A DNA stretch of 51,034 nucleotides from Sphingomonas sp. (GCF_026460985.1 NZ_JAPKNM010000072.1:1-51034), one strand, 5' to 3'. Counted from the first letter of the stretch, positions 1-8,993 are shown. Program-made: numbers and translations. The notes: generated by a model not told the origin, from the letters alone.

Positions 1-713
1 GGCACCCAATAGCCGTTGCGGCCCTGATCGTTGTGGAAGATCGGCACGTTGATGCCGTCAGCCCGCGCCTTGGCGTAGAGATGGTCCATGTAGCGGCGTT
101 GCGCCGGCGTGGTCAGCGCCAGCTCGTTCTCGATCTGGTGGAGGATGACGTTGCCGCGATTGCCCTTGCCGTCGCCGTTGATCTGGTGGCGCGCGATGAT
201 CGCGTTGACCCTGGTCAGCCACTCGTCCGAGGCGGCGAGATATTCGGGATCGTCGGTGCGGGCGCGGCCGCGCTGGTTGACCAGCCAGCCCGGGAAACCG
301 CCGCGGGTGAGCTCGGCGTTCACATAGGGGCCGGCGCGGGTAATGACCCACAGGCCCTCTTCCTCGGCCATGGTGAGGAGGCGGTCGATGTCGCGGATGC
401 CGCTGAAATCGTAGACCTGCTTTTTCGGACTGTGGAAGCCCCAGTCGAAATAGAAGGCGACGGTGTTGAAGCCGCTGGCCTTCATCTTCTGCAGCACGTC
501 GCGCCACAGATCGGGCGAGGGCAAGCGGAAGGCGTGCATCTCGCTCGACCAGATGATCGTGCGCTTGCCGTCGATCATCAGCGAGCGTGCGTCGTAGGAG
601 ACGCGGCCGAAACTCTTGACCGGTGCGTTGAGATTGGCGGTCTGTCGGGCTTCCTGCGCTGCGGCGGGGAAGGCGAGCAGCGACGCGACGGCGAGGAGGG
701 CGGTGCGGATCAC
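1..713 (-). CDS. GH35 beta-galactosidase, 3' end cut by the window
   Basis: Exported family 35 glycoside hydrolase, expected to remove terminal beta-galactose from galactan side chains of RG-I. The GTG start at 713 opens a signal peptide (MIRTALLAVASLLAFPAAAQ) and is followed by the GH35 TIM-barrel N-terminus: WSSEMHAFRLP near residue 50, RAGPYVNAE (the family GPY..AE signature) near 130, and QIENEL, where Glu197 is the expected acid/base. The nucleophile lies beyond the window, so the gene is incomplete here. The start overlaps the rhaM stop as GTGA, so the two are translationally coupled. The family is clear from the motifs. The substrate is inferred from the pectin neighbours. Confidence 0.9.
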   Translation of the reverse strand, partial: MIRTALLAVASLLAFPAAAQEARQTANLNAPVKSFGRVSYDARSLMIDGKRTIIWSSEMHAFRLPSPDLWRDVLQKMKASGFNTVAFYFDWGFHSPKKQVYDFSGIRDIDRLLTMAEEEGLWVITRAGPYVNAELTRGGFPGWLVNQRGRARTDDPEYLAASDEWLTRVNAIIARHQINGDGKGNRGNVILHQIENELALTTPAQRRYMDHLYAKARADGINVPIFHNDQGRNGYWV

Positions 714-1027
714 GGCAGGTAGAACACCGGCTTGAGCGGCCATTCCTTCGGCTTGTTGTCGGGTTCGACCTCCATCAGCGGCGCCATGTAATCCCACCAT
801 TTCTTCATCACCGGATGCGCGGGCAGCGCCTCGCGGCTATTGTCGTCGGTGAGCTTGAGGACCGCGAAGAGCGACAACGTCTCCTCGTCGAGGAAGATCG
901 AATAGTCGCGGATACCGCTAAGGTGGAGCAGCTCGGCGAGTTCGGGCCAGATCGCGTCGTGGCGCGCCCTGTATTCGTCGACGACGCCCGGCTTCAGCTG
1001 CATCTTGAATGCGTGGGTGGTCGTCAT
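710..1027 (-). CDS. rhaM: L-rhamnose mutarotase
   Basis: Small cytoplasmic protein of 105 residues, the usual length of the RhaM/YiiL family, which interconverts the alpha and beta anomers of L-rhamnose. The N-terminal segment EYRARHDAIWPEL carries the Tyr (19) and His (23) that match the catalytic pair known from the E. coli enzyme, and KKWWDYM and the C-terminal KEWPLKPVFYL segment are typical. A strong ribosome-binding site (AGGAGAGGGC) precedes the ATG. It sits between GH28 and GH35 genes and supplies the correct anomer to the rhamnose dehydrogenase encoded at 10,032-10,796. Confidence 0.96.
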   Translation of the reverse strand: MTTTHAFKMQLKPGVVDEYRARHDAIWPELAELLHLSGIRDYSIFLDEETLSLFAVLKLTDDNSREALPAHPVMKKWWDYMAPLMEVEPDNKPKEWPLKPVFYLP

Positions 1028-1070
1028 GCCCTCTCCTGAAGCCCATTATGTGGGATTGTAATGCAACATT

Positions 1071-1099
1071 TGGATAGTCGAATGGCGCGGCGGCGTCAA
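1071..1099 (-). promoter_or_regulatory. possible promoter of rhaM-GH35
   Basis: On the minus strand TTGACG (1099-1094) and TATCCA (1076-1071) are separated by 17 bases, 44 bases upstream of the rhaM start; the -35 overlaps the GH28 stop codon. This is a match by eye to a sigma-70 promoter and no more. Confidence 0.3.
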
Positions 1100-2553
1100 A
1101 CTTCGGTGGGCCAATATTGCGCATCCTCGGCACGCGCGTGGGCGCTATCGAGCAGCACCGGCGGACGCGGATCGCCGGCCTCGCGCGACAAGCGCAGCTT
1201 CTTCACTTCGAGCCCGGTCACGTGGCGTGCCCAGAAGCCCCAGGCCGGGGTGGGGCCGAACATGCTCGGCTCGGGATAGGCGTCGGCCAGCTCGGGCGGG
1301 CTTGCGGGCACGGGCTCGGAATAGCCGCCGCGGAACGACAGGTCGATGTCGCGCAGCTGGACGCATTCGATCGCATGATCGGGGAGGCCTGCGAGGATCG
1401 CGGCGAAGCGCGGGTCGATGCCGGTCGCTTCCAGACCGCGTATCTCGACATTGCGCATTCCGCCCGGTTTCGTCCCCTCGGGCCCGCGCAGCCGCGCACC
1501 GAGACGGAGGAACAGCGGCGCGGTGGTGACGTCCTCCATCAGGATATTCTCGGCGAGCACATCCTCGATCGTGCCGCCGTCGACCGTCTCGAGCGCGAGC
1601 CCGCGGCTGCGTTCGAAGCGGCAATTGGCGATGCGGATGCGGCGGAAGTCGCCATTGCTCTCGGTGCCGATCTTGATCCGCCCGGTTACCCGGTCGCGGT
1701 CGGGCGCCAGCTCCTGCGTGCGCTGGCGGGTGCCGTCGAGCATGGTGCCGAGATCGTAGCCGCTGACTGTGCAGTCGCGGATCGCGATATCCTCGCAGTT
1801 GGCGCGTTGCCTGAGTCCGAGGCTGGTCTTGAGCACGATCGCGTCGTCATTGGGGGTGTTGACCCGGCAGCGCTCGATGCGGGCGTTGCGGACGCAATCG
1901 AGATCGAGCCCGTCGCGATTGGTGTCGATGGTCAGGTCGGTGACGTCGAGCCCGTCGACCTCGCTGGCGAGCAGCGCGAAGTGCCCGCCCTTGAAGAGCG
2001 TGAAGCCGTCGAGCCTGACGCGCTCGCAATGCGCGAGGGCGATGGCCTTGTTGCCCATGCCCTGCATGGCCGCGCGGCTGCGCTCGAGCTTGCCGATATC
2101 GGCGGTGGCCATGCCCGCCATCGACAGCGGGCGCTCGCCTGCCTGCTTGCTCCACGGGGTGCCGGGGCCGTTGCGCGTGAGGCCGAGCCCGAGGATCCGG
2201 CCCTTGCCGATGATCGCGATGTCCTGGGCTCCTTCGGCCCAGATCAGGCTGTTGTGCCAGTGGCTGTGGCCGAAATCCTGATAGAGCTGTGGCCCGCGCT
2301 CTTCGGGCAGGTCGTATTGGCCAAGCGTGCCCTTTTCGGCGGCGATCAGCGTGGCGCCTTCTTCGAGGACGAGGGTGACGCGGCTCTTCAGGCGCAGCGA
2401 GAAGCTGAGGTAGCGGCCCGGCGGCAGGATCACCATACCGCCGCCGGCCTTCTCGGCCGCGAGGATCGCGGCGTTGATAGCGGGGGAATCGAGCGCAATG
2501 CCGTCGCCCCGGGCGCCGTGGTCGCGGACGTCGAAGGTTTGGCCGGTGCGCAT
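1096..2553 (-). CDS. GH28 polygalacturonase / rhamnogalacturonan hydrolase
   Basis: Right-handed beta-helix hydrolase of family 28, 485 residues, acting on galacturonate linkages of pectin or of the RG-I backbone. Visible motifs: VRDHGARGDG at the N-terminus (pectate-lyase-3-like start), DTNRDGLDLDC (equivalent to NTDGxD), NTPNDDAIVLKTS with the catalytic Asp pair, and GRIKIGTESNG. The GHG motif of fungal enzymes is not obvious, as in many bacterial exo-acting members. The frame can be extended 22 codons upstream, but those codons lie inside an inverted repeat and are Pro/Gly-rich, so the ATG at 2553, preceded by GGGGGAGGATCTA, is chosen. No signal peptide is visible, which is odd beside exported PL11, CE12 and GH35 enzymes: it may be cytoplasmic, or its signal may have been lost. 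Confidence 0.92.
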   Translation of the reverse strand: MRTGQTFDVRDHGARGDGIALDSPAINAAILAAEKAGGGMVILPPGRYLSFSLRLKSRVTLVLEEGATLIAAEKGTLGQYDLPEERGPQLYQDFGHSHWHNSLIWAEGAQDIAIIGKGRILGLGLTRNGPGTPWSKQAGERPLSMAGMATADIGKLERSRAAMQGMGNKAIALAHCERVRLDGFTLFKGGHFALLASEVDGLDVTDLTIDTNRDGLDLDCVRNARIERCRVNTPNDDAIVLKTSLGLRQRANCEDIAIRDCTVSGYDLGTMLDGTRQRTQELAPDRDRVTGRIKIGTESNGDFRRIRIANCRFERSRGLALETVDGGTIEDVLAENILMEDVTTAPLFLRLGARLRGPEGTKPGGMRNVEIRGLEATGIDPRFAAILAGLPDHAIECVQLRDIDLSFRGGYSEPVPASPPELADAYPEPSMFGPTPAWGFWARHVTGLEVKKLRLSREAGDPRPPVLLDSAHARAEDAQYWPTEV

Positions 2554-2555
2554 TA

Positions 2556-2680
2556 GATCCTCCCCCGGAGGGGGAGGGGGACCGCGAAGCGGTGGAGGGG
2601 TATTCTCCACGAACGACATCGCCTGAGGCGCGCTACCCCTCCGTCAGCTTCGCTGCCACCTCCCCCTCCGGGGGAGGATG
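2556..2680. repeat. inverted intergenic repeat, family C
   Basis: About 125 bases whose ends (GATCCTCCCCCGGAGGGGGA at 2556-2575 and CCTCCCCCTCCGGGGGAGGAT near 2659-2679) are each near-palindromic and are inverted copies of one another; the inner parts (CGAAGCGGTGGAGGGGTA against TACCCCTCC..CTTCGCTG) also pair. It fills the gap between the CE12 and GH28 genes. Its GH28-proximal end supplies the GGGGGAGG ribosome-binding site of the GH28 gene. Confidence 0.85.
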
Positions 2681-2695
2681 AGGAAAGCGGGCGCA

Positions 2696-3898
2696 TCAGC
2701 TCCCCGCCGGTCGCACGTCGCTCTCGGCGAGGCTCGGGGCGATCGCGCCTTCGCCGAGATCGGGACGGGCCGCATCGAAGCTGCGCGCCTTCGGCTTCAG
2801 ATGCGCCGCCAGTTCCGGCACCTGCGTCGCGATCTCGGCGGCGATTGCGCGGGCGAGGAACCAGGCGCCGGGGTTGTTGTGGTGCGTGCGGTCCTTTCCG
2901 CCGTCGTTGAACAGCTTGGCCGCCTCCGTCTCGCTGAGCGCTTCGTAGAGTGTGACCGTGCGTTCCTGCAGGTCGATCAGCGGGATCCCGTCCTCGCGCG
3001 CGACCTTCCGCACCGCCGCGCCATATTCGGCGAGCGTGCGGCGGACTTTGCCGTCAGCCTCATAGTTGCGCCGCTCGGGCGAGGTCACCAGCACCGGATG
3101 TGCGCCGCGACGGCGCGCCTCGGCGATATAGGTCCTCAGCCAGGCGGGATAGGTGGCCGCCGGATCGACATAGGTCTGCGGCCACTGCGCTTTCTGGTCG
3201 TTGTGGCCGAACTGGATCAGCAGCCAATCGCCCGGCCTGATCAGCGACAGCATCTTGTCGAAGCGCAGCTCGGTGACGAAGGATTTGAGCGTCTCGCCCG
3301 ATTCCGCGTGATTGGCGATCGCGATGCCGGTGTCGAACAAGGCGGGCAGCATCTGTCCCCAGCTCGCCGCGGGCTCGGCGCGCTGGTCGGTGACGGTCGA
3401 ATCGCCGGCGAGGAACACGGTCGGCACATCGACCGGCTCGATGTCGATCGAGGCGACGCGCGGGGCCCCCAGGAACTCGAGCGTCAGTTTCTCGTCCCAG
3501 GTATAGCTCCCCGCCTCGCGGCTCTTGAGCTTGACCTGCGTGCCGCCGGGCGCGTTGGCCGGGGGCGGGGCGAGCTGGGCGTTGCGGACGTTTACGATGA
3601 AGCTCGCGGTGACGTACTGGCCCGGCTTGGTCGTGATGTCGCGCAGCATCAGCCGGCGGGCCTCGGCCTTGACCGTGACGCGCCCGCCGAGCCGCACGGT
3701 CACCCGGTAATTGCCCTCCGGCACCGCGGCCGAGAAGAGAAACTCCTTGCCGCGGCGCTGGGGCTCATAGCCGTAGTCGCCCCTCTCGTACGGCTTGTCC
3801 GCCGCCACTACGACGCGGCCGGTGGGGTGCTTGGGCGGCTCGAGATCGAAGCGGAGCGGGGCCTGGGTCATCGCCATCTGGAGCGCGATTAGCAGCAT
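2696..3898 (-). CDS. CE12-like rhamnogalacturonan acetylesterase (SGNH hydrolase)
   Basis: Esterase of 400 residues that would remove O-acetyl groups from the galacturonate of RG-I so that lyases can act. An N-terminal beta-rich domain (residues about 15-150) precedes an SGNH/GDSL domain with AGDSTVTDQ (nucleophile Ser167), IQFGHND (Asn233) and the C-terminal DRTH block (Asp336, His339). This two-domain layout is usual for bacterial CE12 proteins. The N-terminus (MLLIALQMAMTQ) is a short hydrophobic stretch and may be a weak signal peptide. The ATG lies 6 bases after the PL11 stop, so the two genes are probably cotranscribed. A second CE12 is encoded at 9,247-10,035. Confidence 0.92.
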   Translation of the reverse strand: MLLIALQMAMTQAPLRFDLEPPKHPTGRVVVAADKPYERGDYGYEPQRRGKEFLFSAAVPEGNYRVTVRLGGRVTVKAEARRLMLRDITTKPGQYVTASFIVNVRNAQLAPPPANAPGGTQVKLKSREAGSYTWDEKLTLEFLGAPRVASIDIEPVDVPTVFLAGDSTVTDQRAEPAASWGQMLPALFDTGIAIANHAESGETLKSFVTELRFDKMLSLIRPGDWLLIQFGHNDQKAQWPQTYVDPAATYPAWLRTYIAEARRRGAHPVLVTSPERRNYEADGKVRRTLAEYGAAVRKVAREDGIPLIDLQERTVTLYEALSETEAAKLFNDGGKDRTHHNNPGAWFLARAIAAEIATQVPELAAHLKPKARSFDAARPDLGEGAIAPSLAESDVRPAGS

Positions 3899-3904
3899 CG
3901 GCGG

Positions 3905-5773
3905 TTACTTCGCGCCCAGGAAATACGAGGTGTGCGGCGGCTGGTTGTACGCTGTGTTCTGCCACGCCACGCCGAGGCGATAGACCGGATCGTGCATCAG
4001 CGTCACCATGCGTTCGCCGGTGGGGAAGGGCGTCGCATAGATGCGCAGCTCGCGGCTGTCGTCGCTCGGTACCACCAGTTCCTCGCGCCAGTCGCCGATT
4101 ATGTCGGCCGAGAGCGACGGGTTTTGCTTCGTCCCGTTGTTCGAGACCACGCCCGGCGGATCGAGCAGCACCTGCTCGCTGCCGGCATTCCAGTCCCATT
4201 TGGTGATCTTCTTGCCGTCGAGCAGCTCGCGCAGCCGGTCGCCGTCCCACCATATGCCGAAATTGGCCGCGCGCGGATGACCGCCGGGGATGACGTTGCC
4301 CTTCACGTCGTAAAGCTCGCGCGAGTTGCTCGCCCAGGCCTCGGCGCCGGGATGGCGCGGGTCGATGTCGATTGCGATGCCGCGGCCGGTATCCTTGTCG
4401 GCGGGGGTCGACCAGAGGATGGCGCCGGTCTTCGCGTCGAGCATCGCCGCGCCGCGATTGCCGCTCATCCGCATAGTCTCGTGGACGCCGAACTTCTCGA
4501 GGCCGGGATGCGTCGGGTCGAGGTCCGACAGGTGCATCGCGTCGCCATGGCCGAGCCCCGAGGACCAGAGGCCCTTGCCGTCGTCGTCGATCACCATCGA
4601 TCCGTAGAACACCTCGTCGCGCCCGTCGCCGTCGACATCGGCGACCGAGAGCTGGTGGTTGCCCTGGCCGCCGAACTTCTCGTTGCCCGGTGTCGCGCTG
4701 TCGAACAGCCAGCGCATCGACAGCTTGCTGCCCCGATAGTCCCATGCCGCCACGGTCGAGCGGCCATAATAGCCGCGCCCGAAGACCAGGCTGGGCTTGT
4801 GCCCGTCGAGATAGGCCACGCCCGCGAGATAGCGTTCGGAGCGGTTGCCGTAACCGTCGCCCCAGACCGCCTTCATCGCCTCGTAGCTCGGATTGTCGCC
4901 GCTCGGATCGCGCGACGGGGCATAGGGCGCGCTGGCGAGCGCGCGGCCGGTGAGCCCGTCGAACACGGTGAGATATTCGGGCCCTTTGAGGATGCGGCCC
5001 TTCAGTTCGGAGACCTTGCGCCCGTCGGAAAGCACCTTGGCGCCGGTGCGGTCGTCGATGTCCACCTCGCCCTCGCGGCTGGTCCAGCTGCCGTGCGGAT
5101 CGCCGATCATGTGGCGGGTGCCGTCGACGGTGCCGTCGGCGGTCTTCATCGCGATCTCGGCCCTGCCGTCGCCGTCGAGGTCATAGACCATGAACTGGGT
5201 ATAGTGCGCGCCCGAGCGGATGTTGGGACCCAGGTCGATCCGCCAGAGCTTTTTGCCCTCCAGCGTATAGGCGTCGATCAGCGTCGTGCCGGTATAGCCC
5301 GAAAAGGCATTGTCCTTGGCGATCGTCGGATACCATTTGACGATCAGCTCGTAGCGGCCGTCGCCGTCGAGATCGCCGACCGAGGCGTCGTTGGCGGTGT
5401 AGCCATAGGTCTCGCCGTCGAAGGTGCGGCCGTCGGCGGGCTTGTCGAGCGGGATGGCGAGATAGCCGTTCGTCCAGGCGGCGACACCGGCATCGCGCAC
5501 GGCGAGGGCGTAGCGCGACGTCGCGGTGCCGGTCTTGTCGAGATAGCTCGTCGCCGCGTTGCCTGCGATCCGCGCGATCGGCCTGCCGTCGCGGTAGAGC
5601 GTGAAGCGCGCGCCCTTCGGGTCGGTCGCGAGCAGCCGCCACGAGACATGGTTGCCCCCACCCGCCGCCGGCACCGCGACCAGCCCGCGATCGAGCCGTT
5701 CGACCTGCCGTCCCGCCACCACGGGCGCCGCGGGCGCCGGCAGCGCCGACGCGATGATGAGTGCCGCCAGCAT
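3905..5773 (-). CDS. PL11 rhamnogalacturonan lyase
   Basis: Secreted calcium-dependent lyase that cuts the Rha-GalA linkage of the RG-I backbone by beta-elimination, leaving unsaturated galacturonate ends. Of 622 residues, the first 20 or so are a signal peptide (MLAALIIASALPAPA). The rest is the eight-bladed propeller of PL11, seen as repeated Asp-rich DLDGDGRYELIV, DLDGDGRAEIAM and DVDGDGRDEVFY calcium-binding loops. The open frame continues 26 codons upstream, but the ATG at 5773 is preceded by GGGGAGAGTTTTG and starts a clean signal peptide. Endo (YesW) or exo (YesX) action cannot be told from sequence by eye. First gene of the CE12-GH28 set. Confidence 0.95.
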   Translation of the reverse strand: MLAALIIASALPAPAAPVVAGRQVERLDRGLVAVPAAGGGNHVSWRLLATDPKGARFTLYRDGRPIARIAGNAATSYLDKTGTATSRYALAVRDAGVAAWTNGYLAIPLDKPADGRTFDGETYGYTANDASVGDLDGDGRYELIVKWYPTIAKDNAFSGYTGTTLIDAYTLEGKKLWRIDLGPNIRSGAHYTQFMVYDLDGDGRAEIAMKTADGTVDGTRHMIGDPHGSWTSREGEVDIDDRTGAKVLSDGRKVSELKGRILKGPEYLTVFDGLTGRALASAPYAPSRDPSGDNPSYEAMKAVWGDGYGNRSERYLAGVAYLDGHKPSLVFGRGYYGRSTVAAWDYRGSKLSMRWLFDSATPGNEKFGGQGNHQLSVADVDGDGRDEVFYGSMVIDDDGKGLWSSGLGHGDAMHLSDLDPTHPGLEKFGVHETMRMSGNRGAAMLDAKTGAILWSTPADKDTGRGIAIDIDPRHPGAEAWASNSRELYDVKGNVIPGGHPRAANFGIWWDGDRLRELLDGKKITKWDWNAGSEQVLLDPPGVVSNNGTKQNPSLSADIIGDWREELVVPSDDSRELRIYATPFPTGERMVTLMHDPVYRLGVAWQNTAYNQPPHTSYFLGAK

Positions 5774-5895
5774 CAAAACTCTCCCCGGATCGTTTTGCGC
5801 GACGCTGCGCCCGGACCGGGACGGAGTCAATATATTCCCAATAAATGGCACGACGATTTATATTTCGGGATAACCTCCGCATCGGCCTTGATGCA
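5774..5895 (-). promoter_or_regulatory. promoter region of PL11 unit with AT-rich TATTGGGAA site
   Basis: The 5' region of the lyase gene has an AT-rich island in an otherwise GC-rich sequence. Minus-strand TATTGGGAA (plus TTCCCAATA, 5835-5843), flanked by A/T runs, is also found upstream of the TonB receptor at 9067-9075. It is a candidate operator or extended promoter shared by the two units. The minus strand also has TTATCCCGAAATATAA about 25 bases further upstream. Confidence 0.45.
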
Positions 5896-5929
5896 AAACG
5901 GGCTGCGATCCGAAGATCGCAGCCCGTTT
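5896..5929 (-). terminator. rho-independent terminator of the TonB receptor gene
   Basis: Perfect 15-base inverted repeat (AAACGGGCTGCGATC, 5896-5910, and its complement, 5915-5929) around four bases. Read on the minus strand the loop is C(UUCG)G, the very stable tetraloop, and the stem runs into TTTTGC. It lies 67 bases past the receptor stop and separates it from the PL11 unit. Confidence 0.9.
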
Positions 5930-5996
5930 CCCCCTTATGCGGATGTCCCGAAAGAAGCGGGCCGCCGCGCGCGACGGCCCATAAGGGAGGCAAGGC

Positions 5997-8993
5997 CTAG
6001 AACTGGAAGTTCACGCCGAAGTTGAACGTCCGCCCGATCCGGGTCTGGAACAGCGTGTCCTTGCGGGTGCTGTCGATATAGAGGTTGTTGCGCTCGTCGG
6101 TGAGGTTCTGCGCTTCCAGGATCACCTTGATGTTGTCGGTGATCGCGTAGGATGCGGAGGCGTCGACGAACAGGTTGGGCGAGTTGCCCTGCAGGTTGCT
6201 GCCCGGCGAGGCGGGGATGCCGCGGATATAGCGGTCGCGATAGCTGCCCGTCGCGCGGATGCTGAACTTGCTGTCCTCGTAGAAGAGCGTGCCGCTCGCG
6301 GTGTTCTTCGAAAGGCCGATCAGGTCCGCGGTGGTGGTCACCGTCGGCACGCCGTTCACGCTCGCCAGCACGTACTGGATAGTCGAGGTGACGTGGGTGT
6401 AGTTCGCCAGGATGCCGAAATTGCCGAGGAAGCCCGGCAGGAAGTCGAGCTGGACCTGCGCGTTGACTTCGATGCCCTCGAGCGGGCCGCCCGGCGTGTT
6501 CACCGGCTGGCCGATCGTGAAGATCTCGGTCGGCGCGGTGTTGGTGTTGGCGAGCAGCGCGTCCGGAAGGCCCAGCTGGTTGAACGGGATCTGGCTGGTG
6601 ACGCGCTGGATGTAGGTTTTGATGTTCTTCTTGAAATAGGCGACCGACAGCAGCGAGCCCGGCTTGAAATACCATTCGAGCGCGGCGTCGAACGTGTCGG
6701 CGCGGATCGGGTCTAGATAGGGATTGTTGATGTTGCCGGTGCGCGTCGTCGCGGTGATGCCGCTGGTCGGCGCGAGCTGGCCCAGCTCGGGACGCGACAG
6801 CACCTTGGCGGCCGAGAGACGGAGGATCACGTTCTCGACCGGCTCGATCGCGACGTTGCCCGAGGGCAGCCAGTCGTCATAGCCGCGCGCGACCCGCGCA
6901 TATTGGCCGCGCAGATTGGTGGGCGTCGAGCCGGCGGGCGCGGCGACCGAGATATAGCCCGCGGCCAGCATGTCGGTCCGGACATAGCGCACGCCGATGT
7001 CGCCACGGATCTTCACCGGGAGCGCGTCCTCGGTGTCGAAGGTGGTCATCACATAGGCGCTCTTGATCTCCTCGCGGATCCGCGAGGCGCCGGCGCCGCA
7101 CTCGGTCCGGCAGAAGCGGATCGAATCGAAGTCGAACACGCCGTCCCATTTGTCGGGGTCGATCGCCGCCCAGCTCGCCGGCGCGCCGCGGCCGAACAAC
7201 TCGTCGAGGCCGCTGATCTGGCGCGTGATGCTGGCGAGGCTGGTGCCTGCCGGCAGCGCGCGGACGACCGTGTCCGCGGTATAGGGGCTGGAGTTGTAGG
7301 CGTTGTAGTCGCTGCGCCGGAACTGGCCGCCGATCTTGAGCTTGAGGCCCTGGTCGACGTCCCAGTCGGTGTTCACCTCGGCGGTGAGGTTGTCGGTCTG
7401 GTTCTTGGAGGGCTTGCCCTGGAAGCTGAACCCGCCGAGCACGGTGCCGTCGGCAAGGCTGGGCGCATAGGTGAAGTTCGCGGGATCGGAGACGTCGAAG
7501 CCGAAACCGATGATCGGGGTGGCTTCACCATCGCGGAAATCGACCGAGAAATTGTCGGTATCGATCGCATCCATGAAGGTCTGGAAGCGCTTCGGACCCC
7601 ACCAGACCGACTGGTTGATCCCGAAGAACATCGTCATCTCGAACTTGTCGGTGAAGCGGTGGCGGAAGTTCAGATTGCCCTGCTTGAAGTCCGAGATCCA
7701 GTGATCGACCAGCCCCTCGGAGCGCACGTCGACGCCGTCGAACAGGCCGTAGACGAGCGAGCCGTTCTGGTCGAACTCGATGTCGCGGACCGACACCATC
7801 GGCTGGCCGTTGTTGGTCACGCTGCGGCCGAAGGAGAGGCCGAGGATGTAGTTGTCGCGGCGCTCGACGTCGTAGCGCGAATAGAGCGCATCGACGCTGA
7901 TGTCGGTGTCGTCGTCGGGCGAGAACTGGATCGTCAGCGTGCCGCCGATGCGCGTCGTGTCCTGCTCCGAGTTCACGTAGCGCGGCAGGCGCGGCAGGAA
8001 GGCGCCGCTGCCCGGCGTGTTGGGCAGATCGGCGCGGCGCAGGTTGGCGACCGTGTTGTACGCCGTCAGCGTGCTGGTGCGCGGATTGTTGGTGCTGCAC
8101 AAGGTCGCCGTCGCGCCCTTGGTGCCGACCGCCGGGCTCACCGGGGTGAAGCCGATCGGCGTGCAGAAGGGCTGGAGCGCGGCGGGGCCGGCGCCGTCAG
8201 GATCGAGGCCGTTGGTGTTGGCGGAGAGGATGTCGACCGCCGAATAGCCGACCTCGCGGATGTTGCGGCGCTGATAGGCGATCGAGGCGAGGATGCCCCA
8301 GCTGTCGCCGAGCTTCTTCGAGACGAGCAGCGAGGCGCGCGGATCGACCTGCTTGCTGATCGTGTTGTAGACGCCGCGCGCGGTGGCCGAGAGGACGAAG
8401 TCCTTGGCGAAGTCGAGCGGCTTGGGCGCCTTGAGGTCGACGGTCGCGCCGAGCGAGCCTTCCTCGACGTCCGCCGACGTGGTCTTGCGCACCGACAGCG
8501 ACGAGAAGATCTCGGTCGGGAAGACGTTGAAGTCGAAGCTGCGGCCCGAATTGCCGGCGCCGTAGATGTCCGACGAGCCGGTCTGCGCGGTGCCTTCCAT
8601 GCCGTTGATGCGGACGCGGGTGAAGCCTGAGCCGAGGCCGCGCACCGCGATGTTGCGGCCCTCGCCGCCGTCGCCGCGCGTCAGCGCCACGCCGGGGACG
8701 CGCTGCATCGATTCCGCGAGGTTGCTGTCAGGGAACTTGCCGATGTCCTCGGCGACGATCGAGTCGACCGCGGCGGTCTCGTTGCGCTTCTGGTTGAGCG
8801 CGCTGTTGAGCGAGGCGCGGAAGCCCTGGACGACGATCTCGCCCTCGTCCGTCGCCTCGGGAGCCTGCTGCGCCGTCGGGTCGGCGGCGGGCGCGTCCTG
8901 CGCCATTGCTACCGGTGTCCACGCCAGCGCCACGGCTAGCGCCGCGCCCGAAATCCCCGCGCTGCGAACGCGCGAATATGCTGAAACCCTCAT
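5997..8993 (-). CDS. TonB-dependent outer-membrane receptor
   Basis: Outer-membrane active transporter of 998 residues, presumably for RG-I oligosaccharides. Signal peptide at residues 1-32 (ending VAMAQ), a TonB-box-like EIVVQGF at 52-58, plug domain with VDSIVAEDIGKFPDSNLAESMQ (about 75-95) and RNIAVRGLGSGFTRVRINGM, then a long beta-barrel ending FNFGVNFQF with the C-terminal Phe used for barrel assembly. Two ATGs lie six bases apart; the one at 8993 is eight bases from AGAGGAGG and is preferred over 8999. No SusD partner is present, as is normal for Proteobacteria. It is transcribed alone: a strong terminator follows and its own AT-rich promoter region precedes. Confidence 0.96.
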   Translation of the reverse strand: MRVSAYSRVRSAGISGAALAVALAWTPVAMAQDAPAADPTAQQAPEATDEGEIVVQGFRASLNSALNQKRNETAAVDSIVAEDIGKFPDSNLAESMQRVPGVALTRGDGGEGRNIAVRGLGSGFTRVRINGMEGTAQTGSSDIYGAGNSGRSFDFNVFPTEIFSSLSVRKTTSADVEEGSLGATVDLKAPKPLDFAKDFVLSATARGVYNTISKQVDPRASLLVSKKLGDSWGILASIAYQRRNIREVGYSAVDILSANTNGLDPDGAGPAALQPFCTPIGFTPVSPAVGTKGATATLCSTNNPRTSTLTAYNTVANLRRADLPNTPGSGAFLPRLPRYVNSEQDTTRIGGTLTIQFSPDDDTDISVDALYSRYDVERRDNYILGLSFGRSVTNNGQPMVSVRDIEFDQNGSLVYGLFDGVDVRSEGLVDHWISDFKQGNLNFRHRFTDKFEMTMFFGINQSVWWGPKRFQTFMDAIDTDNFSVDFRDGEATPIIGFGFDVSDPANFTYAPSLADGTVLGGFSFQGKPSKNQTDNLTAEVNTDWDVDQGLKLKIGGQFRRSDYNAYNSSPYTADTVVRALPAGTSLASITRQISGLDELFGRGAPASWAAIDPDKWDGVFDFDSIRFCRTECGAGASRIREEIKSAYVMTTFDTEDALPVKIRGDIGVRYVRTDMLAAGYISVAAPAGSTPTNLRGQYARVARGYDDWLPSGNVAIEPVENVILRLSAAKVLSRPELGQLAPTSGITATTRTGNINNPYLDPIRADTFDAALEWYFKPGSLLSVAYFKKNIKTYIQRVTSQIPFNQLGLPDALLANTNTAPTEIFTIGQPVNTPGGPLEGIEVNAQVQLDFLPGFLGNFGILANYTHVTSTIQYVLASVNGVPTVTTTADLIGLSKNTASGTLFYEDSKFSIRATGSYRDRYIRGIPASPGSNLQGNSPNLFVDASASYAITDNIKVILEAQNLTDERNNLYIDSTRKDTLFQTRIGRTFNFGVNFQF

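Noticed and set aside
33..722. Plus-strand 229-residue frame at the window start
   Set aside because: It opposes the GH35 gene, whose motifs and signal peptide are unmistakable.
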